From assembly GCF_027568575.1 (NCBI RefSeq), contig NZ_JANUVP010000007.1: 64,000 nucleotides of DNA; one strand, 5' to 3'. The notes below the pieces were generated by a model, which was not told where the DNA came from, ran no database searches, and was given only the letters and a program-made list of their open reading frames with translations. Position numbers and translations under genes: made by a program. Below, one piece after another: positions 16,774-25,667 of this stretch; position 1 is the stretch's first letter, and every line of letters begins with the position of its first letter. Origin of the DNA: Caldifermentibacillus hisashii. GTDB lineage: Bacteria; Bacillota; Bacilli; Bacillales; Caldibacillaceae.

Positions 16774-18204
16774 ATGCAAAAAACAAGTAAAGGACTTTCA
16801 GCATGGCAATTAGCTTTAATGTCATTAGGAAGTGTGATCGGGGGGTCTTTTTTCCTTGGTTTATCAGTAGCAATGAATGCAGCCGGCCCCTCGATTATTA
16901 TTTCATTTATTTTATCGGGAATATTAGTTTATTTTATTCTATATGCTTTATCTGAAATGACGGTCGCCAGCCCGGAAAAAGGATCTTTTAGTACTTTTGC
17001 GGCAAAAGAACTCGGGCAAGGAATGGGGTTTATCGTGGGCTGGATATATTGGACCGGAATCGTCCTTTCAATGTCCAGTGAAGCGACAGCCATATCGATC
17101 TTATTACGGGAATGGTTCCCAAATGTATCAATTCCAATTATGGGAAGTTTGATTATTGTTGGCGTTACTCTACTCAATCTCCTTGGTGTCGAAAAACTGG
17201 GGAAAATTGAAAGCTTTTTATCAAGTGTAAAAATATTTATGATTATTTTCTTTATTTTGACTGCATTCGTTTTAATATTTGGAGTACTTCCGAGAGCAAA
17301 TCCTATCGGTCTTGGTGAATTGGCAAATGAGCCTTTTATGGCAGGCGGAATTAGCGGAATTGCAGGTAGTATGTTATTGGTCATTTTTGCTTATGCTGGG
17401 TTTGAGGTAATCGGTTTAGCTGCTTCTGAGGCAGAGAATCCAAGGGAAACCATTCCAAAAGCGATTCGCTACACGGTATTTAGTCTTGTAGGACTATATG
17501 TCGTTTATGCTGCTGTAATACTGCCACTAATCCCGACTTCAGCTCTGAATGAAAATGTGAGTCCCATTGTTGCTTCATTGGACAGATGGGGAATTACTTG
17601 GGCAGGGTCGGTATTGAATCTTGTTTTAATATCAGCTATCCTTTCAGCGATGATGGCGGCGATATTTGGTTTAGGTAGAATGATCAGGTCTTTGACTGAT
17701 GAAGGGTATGCACCGAGATGGTTAAAAGATACAAAAGACGTTCCTTACCGGGGTATTTTATTCTCCGGAATGGCCATGCTTGTCGGACTCAGTTTTGGTC
17801 TTTTGTTTCCGCGGGTGTACTTAGTTTTAATTTCAACAGGCGGCTTTTCCTTGATTTTTACATATGGGATTATAATGGCTACCCATATCCGTTTTCGACA
17901 AAGAAACGGGTGTCCACCGGATGGTATTTGCCAAATGCGGGGTTATCCGTATACGTCATGGATTACCTTGATTAGTATGATTGTTGTGCTTGGATGCATG
18001 CCTTTAATTCCTGGTCAGGGTGTTGGGTTATTTGCCGGATTAGCTATGGTTGCAATGTTTTCACTCATATATTTAGGACTTAGTTTTCAATTAAGGGCTC
18101 GGGCACGCGGGCAAGCCATTGCAAAAATCCCACCATCTTTCAGTACTGAATTCGCAGCGGAGCCTTTGGAGGAGAACAATACGGAAGAGAAAAGGGAAGA
18201 CTAA
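16774..18204 (+). CDS. APC-family amino acid permease
   Basis: A 476-residue, 12-helix amino acid-polyamine-organocation permease. The N-terminus carries the GSVIGGSFFLG glycine-rich motif of helix 1 that binds the substrate carboxylate and amine. The loop after helix 8 (GLGRMIRSLTDEGYAPRW) is typical of the AAT/GABA permease branch. The C-terminal tail is acidic and soluble. The ATG follows GGGAGATTG. It is monocistronic and lies just downstream of the 52-bp repeat array. The transported amino acid cannot be read from sequence. Confidence 0.9.
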   Translation: MQKTSKGLSAWQLALMSLGSVIGGSFFLGLSVAMNAAGPSIIISFILSGILVYFILYALSEMTVASPEKGSFSTFAAKELGQGMGFIVGWIYWTGIVLSMSSEATAISILLREWFPNVSIPIMGSLIIVGVTLLNLLGVEKLGKIESFLSSVKIFMIIFFILTAFVLIFGVLPRANPIGLGELANEPFMAGGISGIAGSMLLVIFAYAGFEVIGLAASEAENPRETIPKAIRYTVFSLVGLYVVYAAVILPLIPTSALNENVSPIVASLDRWGITWAGSVLNLVLISAILSAMMAAIFGLGRMIRSLTDEGYAPRWLKDTKDVPYRGILFSGMAMLVGLSFGLLFPRVYLVLISTGGFSLIFTYGIIMATHIRFRQRNGCPPDGICQMRGYPYTSWITLISMIVVLGCMPLIPGQGVGLFAGLAMVAMFSLIYLGLSFQLRARARGQAIAKIPPSFSTEFAAEPLEENNTEEKRED

Positions 18205-18351
18205 ACGGTGTCTGTCCCGGTAAGTGGTAGGCTATACCAATTACACCTTGAAGGAAGCCTAAACGGGGAGTTCATCATGATAGGCAAATGCCAAAATTAA
18301 AGAAGGAACCCCAGTCCATACCACTGAACTGGGGGGTGAAGTGATAAGCAC

Positions 18352-18840
18352 TTAGGAAATAAACTTTCTAACATCGTCCAAACTAGTATAATTAAAAATA
18401 TTACTTAGTATTAATTCCAAGCTTATGACATCCAGTTTTGAAATTTTTTCTGTCAGTTCTTTAGGCAATACACCTAATTTTTCTGTCAACTGTTGAAGAG
18501 CGATTTTAGATAATGCTTTTGCTTGCCCCAGTTCAATTCCTTTTTCTTCCCATCCTTTTTCCATACCTTCTTCTCTTAAAATACTGGTCCCCTCTGGAAA
18601 AGTTGTTTTAGTTTCCCGTCTTATTTTATTCATATCATCTTTTGTTAAGTATCTTGCAGCACTGAAAACATATCGTATCATCGTTTCTAAAAATTCAATG
18701 CTTGTTTGTTTATCTCCCAGCTCTAGTAAGTAGTGGATACATTTAAGAATAGAGTGTATGAGTTCGTCGATGTCTTTTGTGAATATATCACGAAGTAGTG
18801 TCAGTAGAATCCGGGTTTGTACTCTGCCTTTAATATCCTA
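18352..18840 (-). pseudogene. Rpn-family nuclease, 5' truncated
   Basis: The open frame extends from 18840 (just after a TAG) to 18352. It encodes only the C-terminal half of an Rpn/YhgA-like protein: a helical region (ILLTLLRDIFTKDIDELIHS) and the family tail EEGMEKGWEEKGIELGQAKA. Rpn proteins have an N-terminal PD-(D/E)XK nuclease domain linked to recombination and phage defence. That domain is absent here, and no start codon with a ribosome site precedes the fragment. The flanking 18205-18351 holds only a hairpin (CCCCAGT with ACTGGGG). Confidence 0.7.
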
Positions 18841-18922
18841 TTATACAAATTCGTCTTGTTTTCCGCTATCATTTGTGCCGTCATGAAAAAGCATCAAGTG
18901 ATGAGTACCGGATAAAAATTCC

Positions 18923-19576
18923 TTAATGAACTTGAAATTGGAAATGTTTTGTCATCACTAAGGAAACAATAAAAAGAAGTTCAAAAACATTCATTATCGG
19001 AAAGTTTTTTATCCAATTGGCCAGTAGTCCACCAAGAAGCATGACAACAGTGCCAATGAATAGCCACGGAAATCTTAATTTTTTCATTAGTAAAACGCCA
19101 ACTGCACCAAAGACCAGAGTGACGACAATGACCATGAGCGGGAATCCGGGTTGAGTCACATTTTCATAGGTTAAAACACCGTCTTCCCATTTGGGCTCAA
19201 GTTTCATTCCCATAATCGAAGTCAGCAGTTCATATATAATGAATCCGATGGTTAACACATAGGCTAGTAATTTCCAAAGAGTTTGCCGGGTTGAAAGCAG
19301 ACCGGTCTTGTGAAAAACATTCCAAGCAAAAAGAATAAGCGTAGGCGTGAACAGGGCATGGAACCAATACCGAATTTTGCTCAAAGCTTCCAGTGTATTG
19401 CCTTCTCCGATAAAACGGCCAAATGCAATGATGAGGTTATCATAAACCAGCCCGAAAATGACGAGAATAAGGAAATTGGCGTCATTCCTTATCCCGTATT
19501 TTTTTACTTGTAAGAGCTCCCATAGGAATAGGCAAAGATAAGCAAATCCAAGGAAAAGGAAAAGAAAAGTCTCCAT
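18923..19576 (-). CDS. Multi-pass membrane protein of unknown function
   Basis: A 217-residue protein. ATG 19576 is chosen because AAAAAGGAGTG lies just upstream, whereas the GTG at 19606 would include that site. About seven hydrophobic segments span the length, starting with FLFLFLGFAYLCLFLWELL and ending with FELLFIVSLVMTKHF. There is one longer hydrophilic loop near 120-145. The topology resembles small Bacillus integral membrane proteins of unknown role. No catalytic motif is seen. It stands alone, antisense to the permease. Confidence 0.75.
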   Translation of the reverse strand: METFLFLFLGFAYLCLFLWELLQVKKYGIRNDANFLILVIFGLVYDNLIIAFGRFIGEGNTLEALSKIRYWFHALFTPTLILFAWNVFHKTGLLSTRQTLWKLLAYVLTIGFIIYELLTSIMGMKLEPKWEDGVLTYENVTQPGFPLMVIVVTLVFGAVGVLLMKKLRFPWLFIGTVVMLLGGLLANWIKNFPIMNVFELLFIVSLVMTKHFQFQVH

Positions 19577-19686
19577 TCGTCCACACTCCTTTTTACCTAG
19601 TTTCACCTAAATCGATTGGGTAAAAACATAAGAAATTGATGTTTTAAAACTGTAATCGGTAAGGATTATGGACGAAAATTATTTGT

Positions 19687-19796
19687 TTAACGGGCAGTAC
19701 GATTTCCTCTCAATATTTTAACGGAAATCAACTGCGCGTATCTGTTCAATTGGTTCAACTACCACCCGTAGGAACACCCCGCGGATGGAAGTTTCA
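19687..19796 (-). repeat. Dispersed intergenic repeat, copy C (inverted)
   Basis: Read on the minus strand it runs TGAAACTTCCATCCGCGGGG, a stem, GGTAGTTGAACCAATT, and ends in ACTGCCCGTTAA. This matches copy B at 1057-1179 in inverted orientation, including the outer GGGCAGT/ACTGCCC module. Confidence 0.7.
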
Positions 19797-19804
19797 TTGA
19801 ACAT

Positions 19805-19975
19805 ATGTGAACGATAAAAAAATCGGCCAACGGATTATTGTGTACGAGGAAAAATCGACCCATAGCGCTTTTTTTTGGACTATCGTGTACGATGAAAAAT
19901 CGACCCATACCATTTCGTTTGACTATCGTGTACGATGAAAAAATTGACCAATAGTGCACTTGCACGATTGGTCAA
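19805..19975. repeat. Short tandem repeat, about 44-bp period
   Basis: TGTACGA(T/G)GAAAAA(T)TCGACCCATA-like units recur at about 19841, 19886 and 19929, with a fading fourth to the left (19810). Each has the small dyad TATCGTGTACGATG. It lies between a membrane-protein gene and the TetR gene. No function is known. Confidence 0.55.
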
Positions 19976-20023
19976 TAAGTTTCACGGGCTTCTGGCTTCT
20001 AGTCACCTGATAAAAGTTGTTAA

Positions 20024-20878
20024 TTATTCGCTTGAAGTCGCGCAGGTGGCTCTTTCTAAATATAGTTCATAAATAGAAGCGACCCATCTGCATTGTGTGT
20101 TTGTCCGAATATTTTTCAAAAGACCTTGAATAATCGCTTCGTTTAAATGTGGATCTTCTAAGTCTTCTTTTAACAATAATAAAGAATCACGGACAATCGG
20201 ATCATCGCTCGTTTCCTGTATTACTTCCTCTAGCTTATTTAGTACTTCCTCTTTTGAAATATCCAAGTGAAAATTTATTTTTCCTAAATATTCAGGAGTG
20301 AAAACCAAAATAGTCGAATGGTCGGCAATGATGGTGATCTTTTCAACTATCGAATGACACAATCGATCTAAATCGACCGGAAATTCGTCAATTAAAAATA
20401 ACTCTGTAAAACCTTTTAATAATCCGTTAACTGCATAGAGAAGTTCAAAATGCATATCCGGATTCTTTTTTGGAAATTGTCTTTGAATAATGGAAAGTAA
20501 AATATGATTGAGCGTTGACATGTACATCTGCAGTCTGTTAAACAAATCATTATTATAGGAAAAAACTTGTTCCTTTAAAAAAAGCTTTGCAAACTTTGCA
20601 TGTTTTTTAAATTCGCTTAGTGAAACATAGATATAATTATAAAGCAATCGGTCTGTATGTTTTTCATTACTGACCGATTGTTCAATATCGGAAATGATAT
20701 TACTCAAAAAATAATCAATTAGACCAATTATTAATTCATCTTTTGATTTAAAATAAAGGTAAAAAGCACCTTTTGATATGCCGCAACGTTCGGTTATTTG
20801 TTGAACAGATGTTGACTCGAAACCGTTTTCAGCAAATAATTCAACTGCTTTCTCTATAATTAATTGTTTTTTTGACAT
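20024..20878 (-). CDS. TetR/AcrR-family transcriptional repressor
   Basis: A 284-residue regulator, longer than the usual 190-220. The N-terminal helix-turn-helix is clear: AVELFAENGFESTSVQQITE followed by CGISKGAFYLYFKSKDELI (residues about 11-50). The long C-terminal ligand domain resembles TetR regulators of Bacillus RND-type exporters. It is divergent from the exporter gene, and a dyad in the intergenic region lies inside the exporter promoter. It therefore very probably represses that exporter and perhaps itself, and the inducer is unknown. Confidence 0.9.
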   Translation of the reverse strand: MSKKQLIIEKAVELFAENGFESTSVQQITERCGISKGAFYLYFKSKDELIIGLIDYFLSNIISDIEQSVSNEKHTDRLLYNYIYVSLSEFKKHAKFAKLFLKEQVFSYNNDLFNRLQMYMSTLNHILLSIIQRQFPKKNPDMHFELLYAVNGLLKGFTELFLIDEFPVDLDRLCHSIVEKITIIADHSTILVFTPEYLGKINFHLDISKEEVLNKLEEVIQETSDDPIVRDSLLLLKEDLEDPHLNEAIIQGLLKNIRTNTQCRWVASIYELYLERATCATSSE

Positions 20879-20894
20879 ATAAAGGACTCCTTAT

Positions 20895-20923
20895 TTGACA
20901 AATGACCGATTAGTCATTATTAT
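20895..20923 (+). promoter_or_regulatory. Exporter promoter with TetR operator in its spacer
   Basis: TTGACA (20895-20900), exactly 17 bases, then TATTAT (20918-20923). The spacer is an inverted repeat, AATGAC-CGATTA-GTCATT (20901-20918). A repressor bound there would cover both promoter boxes. The start of transcription would be near 20930, which makes the first in-frame ATG there an unlikely translation start. Confidence 0.82.
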
Positions 20924-20965
20924 AAATAAATGTATAAAAAATGTCAATTTAAGGTAGGTGGAATT

Positions 20966-23900
20966 GTGAAAGGCTTAGTAAATTTTGTTCTGAAAAATAA
21001 ACTGGCGGTGTGGTTACTAACCATTATTATAATCGCTTCAGGTATTTATTCGGGTACACGAATGAAAATGGAGTCAATTCCTGATATATCTATCCCGTAT
21101 TTAATTGTTATGGGTGTTTATCCGGGTGCCACTCCTGAACAAGTGATGAATGAAGTATCTATGCCAATTGAAAAAGCGGTAGAAGGAATGGAAGATGTCA
21201 AAGCCGTCTATTCAAATTCATCATCCAATGTCTCGCAGATTCAGATCGAGTACGATTATGGTGTAGATATGGATGAAAAGAAACGTCAGCTGGAATCAGC
21301 CATCGATAATGTCACATTACCGGAAGAAGTCGAGCAGCCTACGATTATGGCGATCAATATGAATATGATGCCGGTTCTTGCTCTTTCGGTTAGCAGTACA
21401 GAAGAAGATATTGTCGAATTAACATCAACAGTTGAGGATATTCTTTTACCTAAGATTGAAAAAATTGATGGTGTAGCTTCCGCTGAAATTACCGGGCAGC
21501 ATATTAAAGAAGTGGAGTTCAATTTTGATGAAGAAAAAATGGCTGCGCTGGGGCTCTCGGAAGATACTGTAAAGGATATGGTAAAGGCGAGCGACATGGC
21601 GCTATCTTTAGGCCTTTATGAGTTTAAAGAGGGAGAAGAAGCTGTTGCCATTGACGGTGATATAAAAACGGTTGACCAACTGAAAGAAATGCTCATCCCT
21701 GTCACACCGACTGCTGAAAACCCGGTTCCATTTGTAAAACTTGGTGATATTGCAAAAATTGAGACAGTCGGTAAAGTTCAATCGATTTCCCGGACGAATG
21801 GGAAAGACGCGATTGCCATTCAAATTGTCAAAGGTCAAGAAGCCAATACTGTCACTGTAGTTAATGCTGTAAAAGATTTAATTAAGGATGAAGAAGCGAA
21901 AATTGACGGTTTAAAAGTGGATGTAACACTTGACCAAGGAGAACCGGTCGAACAATCCGTATACACAATGATTGAAAAAGCCTTATTTGGCGGATTAATT
22001 GCCGTTCTCATCATCCTGCTGTTTTTACGCGATGTGAAATCAACTATTATTTCAATCATATCCATCCCGGTTTCAATTTTGATGGCTTTATTGCTGTTAC
22101 ACTGGCTGGATATTACTTTAAATATTATGACACTAGGTGCAATAACGGTTGCGATTGGACGGGTAATCGATGACTCAATTGTCGTTGTGGAAAACATTTA
22201 CCGACGTCTGCATTTAAAAGATGAAAAACTACGCGGCCGTGCCTTAATTCGAGAAGCAACAATTGAAATGTTTAGGCCAATTTTGTCCTCTACATTAGTT
22301 ACAGTCGCTGTTTTTGCACCGCTCATATTTGTTGGCGGAATGGTTGGCGAATTGTTCATGCCATTTGCTTTAACAATAACTTTTGCTCTAGGTGCATCAT
22401 TGCTTGTTGCGATTACCATCGTGCCAACTCTGTCACACACTTTATTCCGTAAAAAACTGTATGGTGAAAAAACAGAGAAAATACATAAAGGACTTGGAAC
22501 CCTTGCAAAATGGTATAAAGGCGTTTTAGAAAAAGTTTTAAATCATAAAGTGATTACATCGGTGATCGCTATGGTTTTATTAGCCGGGTCACTGGCACTA
22601 ACACCTCTCATTGGATTCAGTTTCTTGGGCTCTTCTGAAGAGAAGATGATGTTTATAACGTATACGCCTAAAGCGGGTGAGTTAAAAGAAGAAACCGAAG
22701 CCAATGTCGCAGAAGTTGAAAAGAAATTATTAAAGCGTGATGATATCAAATCTTTACAGTTGTCCATTAATGACTCTAAAAATGTCGATGCCGCTTCCAT
22801 GATGATGGGTGGCAGAAATGGGGCATTAATGTACATAATCTTTGATGAAGATATGGAAAATTTCCCTGAAGTAAGAAAAGAAATTGAAGATTATGTAACA
22901 AACTTAAATCAGTCAGGTGAATGGACATCACAAAACTTTAGTACAGGTGGTATAAACTCCAATGAGTTAAGCTATACGATTTATAGTGAAGATTTGGATG
23001 ATTTAATGACAGCCGTCAAACAAGTTGAAGGAGAATTATCTGATATAAAAGACTTGGAGGATGTCACATCAGATATTGAAGATCCATATGTGGAAAATGT
23101 CTTTAAAGTATCCCAAGATCATGTGCTTCAGTACGGCTTAACCACAGCCCAGATAGCCACGGCATTATCTAACGAAGGTAATAAAGAAGTATTAACAACG
23201 GTTGAAAATGATGGTGATGAAATTGAGGTTGTGATACAAAGAGATGCAAAAGTAACTCCGGATACGGTAGAAGATTTATTAAAAACGCCAATAAATACAC
23301 CGCTTGGTACGAAGATTCCTTTGTCCGAACTCGTGGATGTAGAAGAAGGAACGACATTAAATACGTTAACCCGTTCAGAAGGTGAATACTACGCAACTGT
23401 TTCAGGTACAGTTATCGGTAAGGATATATCAAAAGTAAATGCTGAAGCTGATAAAAAAATTGAAAATCTTGACTTACCAAAAGGTGTTACAACAGGAGTA
23501 TCCGGTGTTGCGGCAGATATGGCTGAAACCTTTACACAATTAGGTGTCGCCATGCTTGCAGCTATTGCCATCGTCTACTTCATCTTAGTGGTAACGTTTG
23601 GTGAAGGCATGGCACCGTTCGCCATTCTCTTCTCACTGCCTTTTACCGTTATTGGTTCATTCATCGGGTTGTACATTACCGGACATACCATTTCGGTACA
23701 GGTAATGATGGGATTGTTAATGTTAATCGGAATCGTTGTTACAAACGCCATTGTTCTTGTGGATCGAATTATTCATAAGGAACGGGAAGGCTTAGCAATG
23801 CGTGAAGCCATCCTAGAAGCCGGTGCAACCCGTCTGCGCCCGATTTTAATGACGGCGATTGCGACAATTGGTGCTATGTTACCGATGGCACTTGGAATTG

Positions 23901-24055
23901 GAGGCGATGGGGGTCTCATGTCAAGAGACTTAGCCATTACCGTAATTGGTGGTCTGTTTAGTTCAACGTTATTGACGTTGGTCATCGTACCAATCGTTTA
24001 TGAAGTACTTTCAAAACTATTGAAGAAAAATCGGAAAGAAATCGTAGAAGATTAA
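20966..24055 (+). CDS. RND/MMPL-type efflux transporter (AcrB-like, single component)
   Basis: A protein of about 1029 residues. GTG 20966 is preferred over ATG 20930 because GGTAGGTGG precedes it and the ATG coincides with the expected transcript start. Twelve transmembrane helices are arranged as 1 + 5 in each half, with two large extracellular loops. Helix 4 carries the proton-relay motif VAIGRVIDDSIVVVENIYR. The family motif DVKSTIISIISIPVS and the second-half VTNAIVLVDRI also match AcrB/SwrC-type transporters. Bacillus SwrC (YerP), from the same family, exports surfactin. It is controlled by the divergent TetR gene and ends at a strong terminator. Confidence 0.92.
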   Translation: MKGLVNFVLKNKLAVWLLTIIIIASGIYSGTRMKMESIPDISIPYLIVMGVYPGATPEQVMNEVSMPIEKAVEGMEDVKAVYSNSSSNVSQIQIEYDYGVDMDEKKRQLESAIDNVTLPEEVEQPTIMAINMNMMPVLALSVSSTEEDIVELTSTVEDILLPKIEKIDGVASAEITGQHIKEVEFNFDEEKMAALGLSEDTVKDMVKASDMALSLGLYEFKEGEEAVAIDGDIKTVDQLKEMLIPVTPTAENPVPFVKLGDIAKIETVGKVQSISRTNGKDAIAIQIVKGQEANTVTVVNAVKDLIKDEEAKIDGLKVDVTLDQGEPVEQSVYTMIEKALFGGLIAVLIILLFLRDVKSTIISIISIPVSILMALLLLHWLDITLNIMTLGAITVAIGRVIDDSIVVVENIYRRLHLKDEKLRGRALIREATIEMFRPILSSTLVTVAVFAPLIFVGGMVGELFMPFALTITFALGASLLVAITIVPTLSHTLFRKKLYGEKTEKIHKGLGTLAKWYKGVLEKVLNHKVITSVIAMVLLAGSLALTPLIGFSFLGSSEEKMMFITYTPKAGELKEETEANVAEVEKKLLKRDDIKSLQLSINDSKNVDAASMMMGGRNGALMYIIFDEDMENFPEVRKEIEDYVTNLNQSGEWTSQNFSTGGINSNELSYTIYSEDLDDLMTAVKQVEGELSDIKDLEDVTSDIEDPYVENVFKVSQDHVLQYGLTTAQIATALSNEGNKEVLTTVENDGDEIEVVIQRDAKVTPDTVEDLLKTPINTPLGTKIPLSELVDVEEGTTLNTLTRSEGEYYATVSGTVIGKDISKVNAEADKKIENLDLPKGVTTGVSGVAADMAETFTQLGVAMLAAIAIVYFILVVTFGEGMAPFAILFSLPFTVIGSFIGLYITGHTISVQVMMGLLMLIGIVVTNAIVLVDRIIHKEREGLAMREAILEAGATRLRPILMTAIATIGAMLPMALGIGGDGGLMSRDLAITVIGGLFSSTLLTLVIVPIVYEVLSKLLKKNRKEIVED

Positions 24056-24061
24056 TTAAAA

Positions 24062-24120
24062 AGGAGCCTGTCCCCCGGTAATTGAGAATGTAATACGGCG
24101 GGGCCAGGCTCCTCTTTTAT
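24062..24120 (+). terminator. Strong terminator after the RND exporter
   Basis: AGGAGCCTG (24062-24070) pairs with CAGGCTCCT (24105-24113), with an inner CCCCCG/CGGGG helix, followed by CTTTTAT. Confidence 0.85.
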
Positions 24121-24209
24121 CGATTGAGAAACGGTGCGAAACTGAAAATGAGTGATGAGAAAAAAGTCAGTGCCATGGATAACGTAATACGTCATACGGC
24201 GCAAAGTGG

Positions 24210-24327
24210 AGGCCACTGAAAAACTATTTAAAAAGTTTTACTAACACAATATATAGTATAATAAAACTCGGGAATACATCTAAATACGGTGTTTAGCAAG
24301 ATTATTTTGAACTTTTTCAGTGGCGTC
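24210..24327. mobile_element. 118-bp MITE-like element, copy 1
   Basis: The ends are near-perfect inverted repeats (GGCCACTGAAAAACT on the left, the complement of GCCACTGAAAAAGT on the right). The element is flanked by an exact 10-bp direct repeat, CGCAAAGTGG (24200-24209 and 24328-24337), a target-site duplication. The centre is A+T-rich and non-coding. A second copy lies at 27199-27316. The remainder of 24121-24767 has no gene. Confidence 0.88.
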
Positions 24328-24463
24328 CGCAAAGTGGGGAAAAATGTCAGGCTCCGCTTTTGGTTATTGCCCAAACCACAATGAAATATTTTCCAATTTT
24401 CCCTATTTTTTCGGCTCCACCTTCTGTTATAATGATATTAAGCAACAATTAATGAATCTATAA

Positions 24464-24738
24464 CTTGTCACGGCTTTATTTTAAGGTTGGGAAAATTCCC
24501 CTTTAACGGCAAATCTTGTACTTTCACCGGATGATTCATTCAAAGAGGAAGACAAGTGGGGGAGGGGTACCTACAGCACACATCTGATTTGGGTAACGAA
24601 CAATCAGTGAGGATACCGTTTTCTGCTGTTTCCCTTTATTATGTGAGAACTTGGTCCGAACGGTAGCGGAAAACGACACTGATAAAATAGAAGTTTCCCT
24701 TTATTATGTTAAACACCTTAAAATAAAGGTGTGACAAG
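24464..24738. repeat. Inverted-repeat-bounded 275-bp region upstream of the ABC-2 operon
   Basis: A left arm at 24464-24487 (CTTGTCAC, two bases, CTTTATTTTAAGGT) matches the complement of a right arm at 24715-24738 at 22 of 24 positions. The interior repeats TTTCCCTTTATTATGT at about 24628 and 24692. It could be a second small mobile element or a long leader structure. The right arm ends only 30 bases before the ATPase start. Confidence 0.55.
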
Positions 24739-24767
24739 CTTTTTATTTTGCTTAAAGGAGGAAGGAC

Positions 24768-25667
24768 ATGGCTTTAGAAATCGAACATGTTTCAAAGCGA
24801 TTTGGAAAGTATACAGCTGTTGATGATTTGTCGCTTTCGATTCCTGAAAAGACGATTTTTGGTTTTTTAGGTGCGAATGGAGCGGGAAAGACAACAACTT
24901 TTCGAATCATACTAGGCTTAATGGATGCCAGTTCCGGAAATGTTTCATGGAATGGAAAGCCGGTTGATTATTCAACAAGTGACAATATTGGCTATCTTCC
25001 GGAAGAACGTGGTCTTTATCCGAAACAAAAGGTTAAAGAGCAATTGATTTTTTTAGCTAGATTAAAAGGAATGAGTAAGCAAGAGGCAGAAAAGGAGTTG
25101 GGGAGATGGTTGGAACGGTTCAAAGTTCCTGACTATGCCGATAAAAAAGTGGAGGAACTGTCGAAGGGGAACCAACAAAAAATTCAATTTATCGCTTCCG
25201 TTCTACATAAGCCATCTTTACTTATTTTGGATGAGCCATTTAGCGGGCTCGATCCGATCAATGTCGAGCTATTAAAGCAAGCTGTTTTAGATTTAAAGGA
25301 AAGCGGTACAACAATTGTTTTTTCCAGCCACCGAATGGAGCATGTTGAACAATTATGTGAGAATTTATGTATCTTGAATAAAGGAAAAACTGTACTTCAA
25401 GGCTCTTTAAAGGAAATTAAACAGTCCTTTGGCAAGAAAAATTTAATCATTCATGCAGACTTTGATGTAAGTTTTTTGAAAGAATACCCGGGTGTTCGTA
25501 AGTCGTCTGTCACTCCAGAAGGTATTCAACTGCAAATTGAAGGTGAAGAGGTTGCCGGCAGTATTTTACAGGAGATTGTAGGAAGAGGGTTTATTCGGAA
25601 ATTTGCCCTGGAGGAACCTTCTTTGAATGATATTTTCATTGAGAAAGTAGGTGCTTCCTATGAATAA
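24768..25667 (+). CDS. ABC-2-type transporter ATPase (NatA/YhaQ-like)
   Basis: A 299-residue ATPase with Walker A GANGAGKTT (residues about 34-42), signature LSKGNQQKIQF, Walker B LLILDEPFSGLDP and the H-loop SSHRMEHVE. The SKGNQQK signature and the YLPEERGLYP motif are typical of the NatA/YhaQ group, which pairs with NatB-type permeases for sodium or drug export. The ATG follows AAAGGAGGAAGG. The C-terminal 80 residues form the usual accessory domain. The stop overlaps the permease start by 8 bases. Confidence 0.92.
   Translation: MALEIEHVSKRFGKYTAVDDLSLSIPEKTIFGFLGANGAGKTTTFRIILGLMDASSGNVSWNGKPVDYSTSDNIGYLPEERGLYPKQKVKEQLIFLARLKGMSKQEAEKELGRWLERFKVPDYADKKVEELSKGNQQKIQFIASVLHKPSLLILDEPFSGLDPINVELLKQAVLDLKESGTTIVFSSHRMEHVEQLCENLCILNKGKTVLQGSLKEIKQSFGKKNLIIHADFDVSFLKEYPGVRKSSVTPEGIQLQIEGEEVAGSILQEIVGRGFIRKFALEEPSLNDIFIEKVGASYE

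Noticed and set aside
16929..17384. Large minus-strand open frame inside the amino acid permease gene
   Set aside because: It mirrors the hydrophobic codons of the permease, a common shadow, and has no family resemblance.
24330..24767. T-box or other known riboswitch upstream of the ABC-2 operon
   Set aside because: No T-box sequence, anti-terminator or recognised aptamer core is found. Only an inverted repeat and short internal repeats are seen.
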